Assembly: GCA_963776935.1 (NCBI GenBank)
Contig: CAVZOP010000002.1
Location: 124,001 to 188,000 of the forward strand
Source: JALOLG01 sp963776935
GTDB lineage: Bacteria > Actinomycetota > Acidimicrobiia > Acidimicrobiales > Ilumatobacteraceae
DNA length: 64,000 nucleotides
Direction of reading: 5' to 3'
Each line of letters begins with the position of its first letter. Within the stretch, counting starts at the first letter, position 1. Both the position numbers and the translations under genes were made by a program. Positions 42,630 to 50,150 of this stretch are shown piece after piece. The notes under the pieces were generated by a model, which saw only the letters and a program-made list of their open reading frames with translations, did no database searches and had not been told where the DNA came from.

Positions 42630-43754
42630 ATGGCGTCGATCACCGACCGATCCGGCTTCGTGCCGCCCCCGTATCCCTACGACCGCCTCGACCGGTTCAA
42701 GCCGCTCGCCGAACGGCTCGACGGCGGGTTGGTCGACTTCTCCATCGGCACGCCGATCGATGCCCCGCCGGATGCCGTGATCGCCGCGCTCGGCGGATCG
42801 GGCGCCGAACGCGGGTATCCGCCGAGCATCGGGTCGCTCGAGCTCCGCACCGCGGCGCAGCGGTGGATCGATCGCCGCTTCGACGTGGCCGTCCCGGTCG
42901 CCCAGATCGGCGCCTGCATCGGGACCAAGGAGTTCGTCGGCACGCTGCCGCAGTGGTTGCGACTCCGCCGACCCGACCGTGACACCGTGCTCTACCCGGC
43001 GGTGTCGTATCCGACCTATGAGATGGGCGCGATCCTGGCCGGTTGCCGAGCAGTTCCGGTGCCACCGACGGCCGGCGGAACGCTCGACCTCGCCGCCATC
43101 GATCCCGTTGATGCAGAGCATGCGTTGGCGCTGTGGGTCAACAGCCCGAGCAACCCCACCGGTGCACTGGACGATCTGTCAGCGGCGGCCGCGTGGGGAC
43201 GAGCGCACGACGTTCCCGTGTTCTCCGACGAGTGCTACGTCGAGTTCACATGGGCCGGTCGAGGCCGCACGATCCTCGAGCACGGACTCGACGGTGTCGT
43301 CGCCGTCCACTCACTCTCGAAGCGTTCGAACCTGGCGGGCGTCAGAGTCGGCTTCTACGCCGGGGATGCCGAGCTCGTGCACTACCTCCAAGAGGTCCGC
43401 AAGCACGTCGGGATGATGGTGCCCGGTCCGGTGCAGGCCGCCGGGGTCGCGGCGCTCGACGACGACGCCCACGTGGCCGTCCAACGCGAGCGCTACCAGC
43501 GCCGCCTCGAGCGTCTGGCCGACGTGCTCGGACGCTGGTCGGGTTGCGAGATCGCGATGCCCGCCGGCGGTTTCTACTTGTGGTTCGACACCGGTGACGG
43601 TTGGGCGTTCACCGAACGACTCGCCGCCGAAGGAGGCGCTCTCGTCAGCCCGGGGGACTTCTACGGAACAGGGGGAACGCAATTCGTGCGTGTCGCCGTG
43701 GTACAACCTGACGAACGGATCGAACTCGTCGCCGCCCGGCTCGGGCTCGGTTGA
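42630..43754 (+). CDS. dapC: Succinyldiaminopimelate transaminase
   Basis: 374 residues from ATG 42630. Fold-type I aminotransferase of the DapC type, acting between N-succinyl-2-amino-6-ketopimelate and N-succinyl-LL-DAP in the lysine pathway. The N-terminal FVPPPYPYDRLDRFK and VDFSIGTPIDAPPDAV are typical; WVNSPSNPTG, FSDECYVEF and VAVHSLSKRSNLAGVRVGFYAG (Schiff-base Lys) form the PLP site. It lies 21 bp after hflX and near dapF, so the operon includes two DAP steps. Confidence 0.92.
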   Translation: MASITDRSGFVPPPYPYDRLDRFKPLAERLDGGLVDFSIGTPIDAPPDAVIAALGGSGAERGYPPSIGSLELRTAAQRWIDRRFDVAVPVAQIGACIGTKEFVGTLPQWLRLRRPDRDTVLYPAVSYPTYEMGAILAGCRAVPVPPTAGGTLDLAAIDPVDAEHALALWVNSPSNPTGALDDLSAAAAWGRAHDVPVFSDECYVEFTWAGRGRTILEHGLDGVVAVHSLSKRSNLAGVRVGFYAGDAELVHYLQEVRKHVGMMVPGPVQAAGVAALDDDAHVAVQRERYQRRLERLADVLGRWSGCEIAMPAGGFYLWFDTGDGWAFTERLAAEGGALVSPGDFYGTGGTQFVRVAVVQPDERIELVAARLGLG

Positions 43755-43780
43755 CTCGATCGCGGCGAGGAGACGCACCG

Positions 43781-44776
43781 ATGGCGAACCAGCGAACAGG
43801 GCGGGGGACCGTCCTGTTCGGGCTACTCGTGCTGCTCGCCGGCCTGACCGGCGCGGTCGTGTTGTATCTCGTGTCGCAGCAGCGAACCGACGACGCCATC
43901 CGTGACCTTGCACGTGCTCCGGTGGGGTGCGACACGACGCTTTCGTTCAGCGACACGGGGACGTTCTACGTGTACATCGAGCACCTCGGGACGCTCGAGC
44001 GGCTCGACGGTGACTGTGAGACCCCCAACGAGTACTCACGAGACGCCGACGACCAGCCGACGGTGGAGATCGTGGTGCGGGACGAAGACGACCAGGACCT
44101 CGATCTCGACCGCCTCGACGACGAGTTCACCTACGCGCTCGGCGACGAGTTCGCCGGCACCGCCACGCGGCAGCTCGAGATCGAATCGACCGGCGAGTAC
44201 GTGATGACGGTCGACTCGGACGAGGAGGACTTCGTCGTCGCTGTCGGACGCGATCCCGCCGACGCGGCCACCACGATGCGGCTCGGCGCGATCGCTTCCG
44301 GCGTGGCCGGCATCGTGCTCGGCCTCGGTCTCGTGCTGGCGGGCGTTCGCCGCGGCCGGCGCCTGCGGCGCATCACGACGGTGTACACCGCCCGGCCCGA
44401 ATGGCCGGCGGGAGCAATTGCGACGTCGCCTCCGTTGATGGGGCCACCGACCCAACCGTTGCCGTCTCCACAACAGACCGGCGGTTGGGCGCCGGGTCCA
44501 CCCGTCGGACCACCGGTCTGGTCACCCGCCAACCCACCGACACCACCGCAGCCGCCGGCCCACCCGGCCCCCGGTCCTGGCCCGACGGTGGCGCCCCACG
44601 TCTTCGCGCCGCCGGGGATGCCGACCCTGCCGACGTCGATGCCCACCACCAGCCCCAGCGCGCCGATGACACCCCCACCGCATGCCCCGCCGGCACCTGG
44701 CGACGCGAGCACGGGTGGCGCCCCGGTTGATGACCGCGGCGACGGTGGCGACGTCAGAGGCGGCGCATCACAGTGA
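43781..44776 (+). CDS. Two-segment membrane protein with Pro-rich tail
   Basis: 331 residues from ATG 43781 (GAGGAG upstream); a TTG at 43751 overlapping dapC is an alternative. TM1 is VLFGLLVLLAGLTGAVVLYLV, followed by an exported beta domain (FSDTGTFYVYIEHLGTLERL, LEIESTGEYVMTVDSDEEDF), TM2 LGAIASGVAGIVLGLGLVLAGV, then a Pro/Gly-rich cytoplasmic tail of about 120 residues. No named family is recognised; similar proteins with a variable Pro-rich tail are common in actinobacteria. The end overlaps lexA by 23 bp on the other strand. Confidence 0.7.
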   Translation: MANQRTGRGTVLFGLLVLLAGLTGAVVLYLVSQQRTDDAIRDLARAPVGCDTTLSFSDTGTFYVYIEHLGTLERLDGDCETPNEYSRDADDQPTVEIVVRDEDDQDLDLDRLDDEFTYALGDEFAGTATRQLEIESTGEYVMTVDSDEEDFVVAVGRDPADAATTMRLGAIASGVAGIVLGLGLVLAGVRRGRRLRRITTVYTARPEWPAGAIATSPPLMGPPTQPLPSPQQTGGWAPGPPVGPPVWSPANPPTPPQPPAHPAPGPGPTVAPHVFAPPGMPTLPTSMPTTSPSAPMTPPPHAPPAPGDASTGGAPVDDRGDGGDVRGGASQ

Positions 44777-45386
44777 CGACACGGCCGTAGATCGTCGTGT
44801 CGTCGGCATCGAACTCGAGCGGAACCATCGTCGCGTTGGCGGGGACGAGAGTGACCTTCGAGCCTTTGCGCTGATACGTCTTCACGGTTGCTTCGCCGTC
44901 TGGGATCCCGGCGACGACGACGTCGCCGTTGTTGGCGGTCGGTTGTTGAACGGCGATCACGAAGTCGCCGTCGAGGATGCCGAGGTCGACCATCGAGTCG
45001 CCACGCACGCGCAGCATGAACAGTTCGCCCTCACCGGTGAAATCGGCCGGGACGGGGATGAGCTCCTCGACGTTCTCCTGGGCGAGCACGTCGGTGCCGG
45101 CCGCGACGTCGCCGACGAGTGGCACGTGACGCACCGGCCGCCGTTCCATCACGACGCCGGAGTTGGAATCCCAGCGGACCTCGATGGCGCGGGGCTTGGA
45201 CGGGTCGCGCCGAAGGTGCCCGAGGCGGGTGAGGGTGTTGAGGTGGGAGTGCACGGTGGACGGTGACGTCAGGCCGACCGCCTCGCCGATCTCGCGCACC
45301 GACGGCGGGTAGCCGCGGGTGCGGATCTGGCTCTCGATGAAGTCGAGGATCTCACGTTGGCGGGCGGTGATCTGGGTGTCTGCCAT
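44754..45386 (-). CDS. lexA: SOS-response repressor LexA
   Basis: 210 residues from ATG 45386. The winged helix (RQREILDFIESQIRTRGYPPSVREIGEAVGL) binds CGAAC-N4-GTTCG operators; the autocleavage site is Ala96-Gly97, with Ser131 (GDSMVD) and Lys169 (ATVKTY) as the catalytic dyad. RecA-stimulated self-cleavage relieves repression. At least two LexA-like boxes (45396 and 45420) are just upstream, so it is autoregulated. The frame extends far upstream (to 46358) in the shadow of other genes and is not used. Confidence 0.97.
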   Translation of the reverse strand: MADTQITARQREILDFIESQIRTRGYPPSVREIGEAVGLTSPSTVHSHLNTLTRLGHLRRDPSKPRAIEVRWDSNSGVVMERRPVRHVPLVGDVAAGTDVLAQENVEELIPVPADFTGEGELFMLRVRGDSMVDLGILDGDFVIAVQQPTANNGDVVVAGIPDGEATVKTYQRKGSKVTLVPANATMVPLEFDADDTTIYGRVVTVMRRL

Positions 45387-45395
45387 GGCCCCTAT

Positions 45396-45534
45396 CGTAC
45401 GGGCGTTCGCACACGATGTCAAACACCTGTTCGTTCGCGACCCTTTACGACGGGCGCCGGAGACGGGCTTGACAGCGAACACCCGTTTGTCGTACAACTG
45501 TTTGTCGTACAGCTGTTTGCCGTACGGGTGTTCC
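45396..45534. promoter_or_regulatory. Cluster of six LexA-like boxes between lexA and the LysM gene
   Basis: Matches to CGWAC-N4-GTTYG: CGTACGGGCGTTCG 45396-45409; CAAACACCTGTTCG 45420-45433 (minus strand CGAACAGGTGTTTG); CGAACACCCGTTTG 45476-45489; CGTACAACTGTTTG 45491-45504; CGTACAGCTGTTTG 45506-45519; CGTACGGGTGTTCC 45521-45534. The last four start exactly 15 bp apart. Several are imperfect. Confidence 0.75.
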
Positions 45535-45611
45535 CCTCCAACCATCGATTCCCTCAGTCCCATGTCGTTCCCATCGATCGCCAGTCGATCGCCCCACACC
45601 GAGGAGCTCGG

Positions 45612-45974
45612 ATGACCACCACGCTGGCCCCCGCCGGGCTGTACGTGACCCCCCGACGTGCGCCGGCATCTCCCACCGTGCCTGCGTACGGGCGCCGCCG
45701 AGCGGTCGCTGCCGGGCTCCTCGTCGGGCTGCTCGCCACCTGTGGCGTGGTAGCCCACGACGTGCTGGCTGGCTCCGGCGGCGTGCCTGCCTCCGCCGCT
45801 GGAGCCACGCCGGCACCCGTCCACGCCGTCGTCGTGGCGAGACCGGGTGACACGTTGTGGGCGATCGCCGAACTCTTCCACGGCGACATCGGGTTCGATC
45901 GGTACCTCGAGGCGTTGATCAACCTGAATGGCGGGCCGTCGATCCAAGCCGGCCAAGCGATCACGTTGCCGTAG
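45612..45974 (+). CDS. LysM-domain protein divergent from lexA (YneA/ChiZ-like SOS division inhibitor)
   Basis: 120 residues from ATG 45612 with a GAGGAG ribosome site. One transmembrane segment (AVAAGLLVGLLATCGVVA) is followed by an extracytoplasmic LysM domain (VVARPGDTLWAIAELFHGDIGFDRYLEALINLNGG...IQAGQAITLP), which binds peptidoglycan. A LysM protein divergent from lexA is the setting of YneA in Bacillus and ChiZ (Rv2719c) in Mycobacterium, which delay division during the SOS response. The array of LexA-like boxes is 78-136 bp upstream, so it should be SOS-induced. Confidence 0.85.
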   Translation: MTTTLAPAGLYVTPRRAPASPTVPAYGRRRAVAAGLLVGLLATCGVVAHDVLAGSGGVPASAAGATPAPVHAVVVARPGDTLWAIAELFHGDIGFDRYLEALINLNGGPSIQAGQAITLP

Positions 45975-46107
45975 ATATGAGCGGCGGCGAAGCGGCTGGC
46001 GCCGCCGCCGCCGCCGAATCGGGGTCTTCACTTCTGAACGACGCGTTCGGCGTCGTAGCCGTAACAGGCGGCGAAGCACCCGCCGGCGCATGGGTACGCT
46101 GGCGTAC

Positions 46108-46575
46108 GTGTATTGCCCGGCCTGCCAGGCTGACGAGACCAAGGTCGTCGACTCTCGCGTCGCCGAAGAAGGCGCGGCCGTGCGCCGCCGGCGCCAGTGC
46201 CTGTCGTGTGGGCATCGGTTCACCACGTTCGAGCGGGTCGACGAGGTGCCGCTCGTCGTCGTCAAGTCCGACGGGACGCGCCGTGCGTTCGACCGGACCA
46301 AGATCGCCCAGGGTGTCGCCGCCGCCTCGAAGGGCCGTGCCGTCGACGAGGCGCTCATCGACCAGCTGGCGCTGGCCGTCGAAGACGAGATGCGCCTCGA
46401 CGGCGGTGAGGTGACGAGCGCTCAGATCGGGGTCGCCGTGCTCGAACGACTGCGCACCATCGACGAGGTGACCTACTTGCGGTTCGCGTCGGTCTACAAG
46501 GACTTCGACGTCGCCGCCGACTTCCACCGCGAGATCGAACTGCTCAACAAGCTCGGCGCCGCACCCACCGGCTGA
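46108..46575 (+). CDS. nrdR: Transcriptional repressor NrdR
   Basis: 155 residues from GTG 46108 (VYCPACQADETKVVDSR); an ATG at 46090 would add six residues not seen in NrdR. An N-terminal zinc ribbon (CPAC...CLSC) and an ATP-cone (VVVKSDGTRRAFDRTKIAQGVAAA) sense dATP/ATP to repress ribonucleotide reductase genes. The helical end ELLNKLG is usual. nrdJ is 3.6 kb away in this window and a likely target. The end overlaps the RibD_C gene by 32 bp, convergently. Confidence 0.95.
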   Translation: MYCPACQADETKVVDSRVAEEGAAVRRRRQCLSCGHRFTTFERVDEVPLVVVKSDGTRRAFDRTKIAQGVAAASKGRAVDEALIDQLALAVEDEMRLDGGEVTSAQIGVAVLERLRTIDEVTYLRFASVYKDFDVAADFHREIELLNKLGAAPTG

Positions 46576-47242
46576 ACACGAACGACTCCTCGTCGACGAC
46601 GAGGTGGGCGAGCTCGAACGCCGACGACACATCCGCGCCGCCAACCGTCAACCGCGGTCCGTCGCCCCCCGCCACCAACGGCGACAGCGTCAGGTTGAGC
46701 TCGTCGATCAGGTCGGCGGTGGCGAGCGCCCCGTTGAGGTGCGGACCCCCCTCGGCGTGCACGAAGGCGACATCGCCGATCAGCTGAGGCAACGACGAGA
46801 CAGCGAGCGCGAGGTCGACGCTGGTCGCCCCGGCGCGCACCGTGTCGACGGTGGTCTCCGGAGCCGATTCGGGCACGATCAAGAAGCCCGCGCCGCTGGA
46901 GAACAGCGCCGAGTCGGCGTCGACACGACCGGAGTTGCTGACGACACCTACTCGCTGGCCGGCCTTCCTCGGTGGGCCGTACCCCTCGGCTCTCGCCGTG
47001 CCGGCCCCGACGACGATGACATCGGCGAGATCACGCAGCGTGAGGAACATCTCGCTGTCGTGCGCGTTCGACAGGCTGCGCGACCGGCCGTCGACGACGG
47101 TGGAACCGTCGAGGCTCCCCACCATGCACAGCTCGATCCACGGCCGTCCATCAGGCGGGGTGCGGACGACGTCGTATGCCTGACGGATCGTGACGTCCGC
47201 TGCCGGCTCCGGGTGGATGCGCCTCAACACCACACCCATCAT
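46544..47242 (-). CDS. RibD C-terminal-domain pyrimidine/dihydrofolate-type reductase
   Basis: About 232 residues from ATG 47242 (MMGVVLRRIHPEP); an in-frame frame start at 47293 is less likely. The RibD_C fold, related to dihydrofolate reductase, is seen as RPWIELCMVGSLDGSTVVDGRSRSLSN, VIVVGAGTARAEGYGP and VAFVHAEGGPHLNGALATADLIDELNLTLSPLVAGG. Stand-alone proteins of this type in actinobacteria are named pyrimidine reductase family; the substrate is unknown. The gene converges on nrdR. Confidence 0.85.
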   Translation of the reverse strand: MMGVVLRRIHPEPAADVTIRQAYDVVRTPPDGRPWIELCMVGSLDGSTVVDGRSRSLSNAHDSEMFLTLRDLADVIVVGAGTARAEGYGPPRKAGQRVGVVSNSGRVDADSALFSSGAGFLIVPESAPETTVDTVRAGATSVDLALAVSSLPQLIGDVAFVHAEGGPHLNGALATADLIDELNLTLSPLVAGGDGPRLTVGGADVSSAFELAHLVVDEESFVFSRWVRRRAC

Positions 47243-47310
47243 GCCGCGCCCTGCGCCGTCACAGTCGTCTGATCGTGCCGGTGCCACGCTCATCGCGCGA
47301 GCCTTGACCG

Positions 47311-49593
47311 ATGACGATCGGCGACACCGCCCAACCGACTCGCATCGCGCTCCGCACGTGCCCGCTCTGCGAAGCGGGCTGCGGGCTCGAGATCACGGTT
47401 GCCCGAGACGCCGACGGTGCCGAGCAGGTGACGCGGATCCGCGGCGACCGCGACGACGTGTTCTCCAAGGGCTTCATCTGCCCGAAGGGTTCGACGTTGC
47501 GACAGCTCCACGAGGATCCGGACCGGCTGCGGCGACCCCTCGTCAAGCGCGACGGCGTGCATGTCGAGGTGTCGTGGGACGAGGCGTGGGCGGCCGTCGA
47601 GCACGGCCTCGGCGGCGTGATCGAGCGGCACGGGCGCGATGCGCTCGCCGTCTACCTCGGCAACCCGACGGCGCACAGCCTCTCGGCGATGACGTTCACC
47701 CGAGCGCTGATGACCGCCCTCGGCACCCGGCAGCGCTATAGCGCGTCGACGGTCGACCAGATGCCCCGCCACGTGGCCGCCGGGTACGTGTTCGGGTCAC
47801 CCGTCGTCGTCCCAGTTCCCGACCTCGACCGCACCGACTTCCTGGTCGTGCTCGGGGCCAATCCGTACGCGTCGAATGGGAGCTTGTGCACGGCGCCCGA
47901 CTTCCCGGGGCGGATCGAGGCGATCCAGGCGCGTGGCGGCAAGCTCGTCGTGGTCGATCCGCGGCGCAGTCGTACCGCCGAGCAGGCCGACGAGTGGCTC
48001 CCGATCCGCCCCGGGTCGGATGCGCTGTTGCTGGCCGCGATCGCCAACACCTTATTCGACGAAGGGCTCGCCGATCCTGGGCCGCACGTGATGGAACACC
48101 TCGCCGGACTCGACGACGTGCGCGCCGCACTGGTCCCGTTCACGCCCGAGTCGGTCGAGGCGGCGACGGGCATCGACGCGGCCACGATCCGCCGACTGGC
48201 GCGGGAACTGGCGGCTGCCCCGACGGCCGCGGTGTACGGCCGGATCGGTACGACCACCACCGAGTTCGGGACGACCGCGTCGTGGCTCGTCGACGTCGTC
48301 AACATCCTGACCGGCAACCTCGATCGGCCCGGTGGGTCGATGTTCTCGATGCCCGTCGCCGGTGGTCCCTCGACTCGCGGGGGACCGGGCACCGGGCCCG
48401 GCTTCCGGGTCGGCCGCGGACGCTCCCGGGTCAGCGGTCACCCCGAGGTGGCGGGGGAGTTCCCGGCCGGCGATCTCGCCGAGGAGATCCTGACGCCGGG
48501 CGCGGGACAGGTCCGCTGCCTCGTCACGGTCGGCGGCAACCCGATGCTGTCGACACCGAACTCCGATCAGCTCGCGGGTGCGTTCGCCGACCTCGAGTTC
48601 ATGGTCAGCGTCGACATGTACCTGAACGAGACGACCAAGCACGCCGATGTCGTGCTGCCCGTGCCGTCATCGCTGCAGCGCTCGCACTACGACATGCTCT
48701 TGCTCCAGTTCGCCGTCCGCAACGTCGCCAACTACTCCGGACCGGTGCTCCCGCTCGACGCCGGACAGCCCGACGAGTGGGAGGTGATCGCCAAGCTGGC
48801 GCTGATCGCACAGGGGCAAGGGCTCGACGCCGACGTGTCAGTCGTCGACGACCAGTTGATCAGCGGGCTGGCGCGCAGCCTCACCGGCGATCCGTCGTCG
48901 GTGGTGTACGGACGCGATGCCGACGAGATCGTCGCCGTCGTCTCCGAGCACGGGCGTCGCGGTCCGGAGCGACTGCTCGATCTGATGCTTCGCAGCGGCC
49001 CGTTCGGCGAAGGCTTCGGCGCCGACCCCGGTGGCGCCTCGCTCGACGCGTTGCTCGCCAACCCGCACGGCGTCGACTACGGCGCGCTCGCGCCACGATT
49101 GCCGGAGATCCTCCGCACGCCCTCGGGCAGGATCGAGCTCGGTGCGCCCGAGTTGATCGGTGACCTCGACCGGCTGGCGGCGGCGATCGACGAGCTCACC
49201 GATCGTCAGCTGGTTCTCGTCGGGCGCCGGCACCTGCGCAGCAACAACTCGTGGATGCACAACGTCGAGGTGCTGGTGAAGGGCAAGCCGCGCTGCACGC
49301 TCCACGTCCACCCCGACGACGCCGCCCGGCTGGGACTGTGCGACGGGGCGAGCGCCACGATCGTGAGTCGGGTCGGGTCGGTCATGGCGCCGGTCGAGGT
49401 GACCGACGCGATCCGGCCCGGTGTGGTCAGCCTTCCGCACGGCTGGGGACACGGCCAGCCGGGCACCCGGATGCGGGTGGCAGCCGAGCGCGCCGGGGTC
49501 AACTCGAACGTGCTCGCCGACCACGCGGCGATGGACCCGCTGTCGGGAACCGCCGTGCTCAACGGGATCCCGGTCGTGGTCGCACCCGCCTGA
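47311..49593 (+). CDS. Molybdopterin oxidoreductase (FdhF/NarB-like), cytoplasmic
   Basis: 760 residues. The N-terminal domain binds a 4Fe-4S cluster (CPLCEAGCGLEI...GFICPKG), followed by MopB domains with a bis-MGD site (VVVDPRRSRTAEQADEWLPIRPGSDALLLAAI, GNLDRPGGSMF, TVGGNPMLSTPNSDQL, NETTKHADVVLPVPSSLQ) and a C-terminal MopB_CT domain (RRHLRSNNSWMHN, LPHGWGHGQPGTRM). No Tat signal, so cytoplasmic. No Cys/Sec is obvious at the metal-ligand position, so a formate dehydrogenase-like role is uncertain. Ends 3 bp before a strong hairpin. Confidence 0.85.
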   Translation: MTIGDTAQPTRIALRTCPLCEAGCGLEITVARDADGAEQVTRIRGDRDDVFSKGFICPKGSTLRQLHEDPDRLRRPLVKRDGVHVEVSWDEAWAAVEHGLGGVIERHGRDALAVYLGNPTAHSLSAMTFTRALMTALGTRQRYSASTVDQMPRHVAAGYVFGSPVVVPVPDLDRTDFLVVLGANPYASNGSLCTAPDFPGRIEAIQARGGKLVVVDPRRSRTAEQADEWLPIRPGSDALLLAAIANTLFDEGLADPGPHVMEHLAGLDDVRAALVPFTPESVEAATGIDAATIRRLARELAAAPTAAVYGRIGTTTTEFGTTASWLVDVVNILTGNLDRPGGSMFSMPVAGGPSTRGGPGTGPGFRVGRGRSRVSGHPEVAGEFPAGDLAEEILTPGAGQVRCLVTVGGNPMLSTPNSDQLAGAFADLEFMVSVDMYLNETTKHADVVLPVPSSLQRSHYDMLLLQFAVRNVANYSGPVLPLDAGQPDEWEVIAKLALIAQGQGLDADVSVVDDQLISGLARSLTGDPSSVVYGRDADEIVAVVSEHGRRGPERLLDLMLRSGPFGEGFGADPGGASLDALLANPHGVDYGALAPRLPEILRTPSGRIELGAPELIGDLDRLAAAIDELTDRQLVLVGRRHLRSNNSWMHNVEVLVKGKPRCTLHVHPDDAARLGLCDGASATIVSRVGSVMAPVEVTDAIRPGVVSLPHGWGHGQPGTRMRVAAERAGVNSNVLADHAAMDPLSGTAVLNGIPVVVAPA

Positions 49594-49595
49594 GC

Positions 49596-49623
49596 GCCGC
49601 CGAGCGGGGCCTGGCTCGGCGGC
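49596..49623 (+). terminator. Hairpin after the molybdopterin enzyme
   Basis: GCCGCCGAGC (49596-49605) pairs with GCTCGGCGGC (49614-49623), a perfect 10-bp stem with an 8-nt loop, starting 2 bp after the stop. No T tract, as with other hairpins in this window. Confidence 0.75.
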
Positions 49624-50150
49624 TGCCGCGTGGGTGTGGGTAACCCCGTGGCTATATCGGGGCTATATCCACAGCGACCGCCACGGAAAGATTTCAATTC
49701 ACACGGTTGTCCCCTTCCTTCACACAGGGGCCAGTCCGTAGGGTGAAGCTTCCGGGCCGCTTGCGGTGCGACACACGGACGAGGTGGCGGAATCCATCGA
49801 CCAGGTCGGCCACGGTCGGCGCGGTGGGAACGCATGGGGCTGAGGGGTCCTGAACCTGTGATGTTGCACCGCAACGCGGCCCCCCGTCACCGCAGGTCAG
49901 GGCGTTCTTCGCCGAGATCCGTCCGGTAACATTGACACGTCGGTAATTACGGTGCTGTAATTCGACCCCACCCGCGATCAACCACAACCCATAGTGGTTG
50001 GAAGTGGGTGACCGGGGAAGTCCCAACAACATCTTGTGGTTGTACTGAGTGGGTCCGCCACGTCGAGCGGCCGCCGCCGACCAGGCGACGGATCGTGGCC
50101 CACAGGACGCAGCCGCATCAGCCACAGACCACCCACAAGGAGAACATCAC
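49624..50150 (+). promoter_or_regulatory. Upstream region and structured leader of nrdJ
   Basis: No gene in 527 bp. A promoter TTGACA (49932-49937)-N18-TGTAAT (49956-49961) would give a leader of about 180 nt. Within it, CAACCAC (49979-49985) can pair with GTGGTTG (49994-50000), while AACCACAA (49980-49987) can instead pair with TTGTGGTT (50034-50041), so the two hairpins exclude each other. A direct repeat GGCTATATC occurs at 49650 and 49661. A ribosome site AAGGAG is at 50138. Confidence 0.6.

Noticed and set aside
42619..42630. A TGTAACC before dapC as another member of the TGTAACG promoter set
   Set aside because: It directly abuts the ATG and has no AGACRG box 14 bp further on; the gene belongs to the preceding operon.
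49979..50042. A cobalamin riboswitch in the nrdJ leader
   Set aside because: No GCCACTG B12 box and no recognisable cobalamin-riboswitch core; only alternative hairpins are visible.
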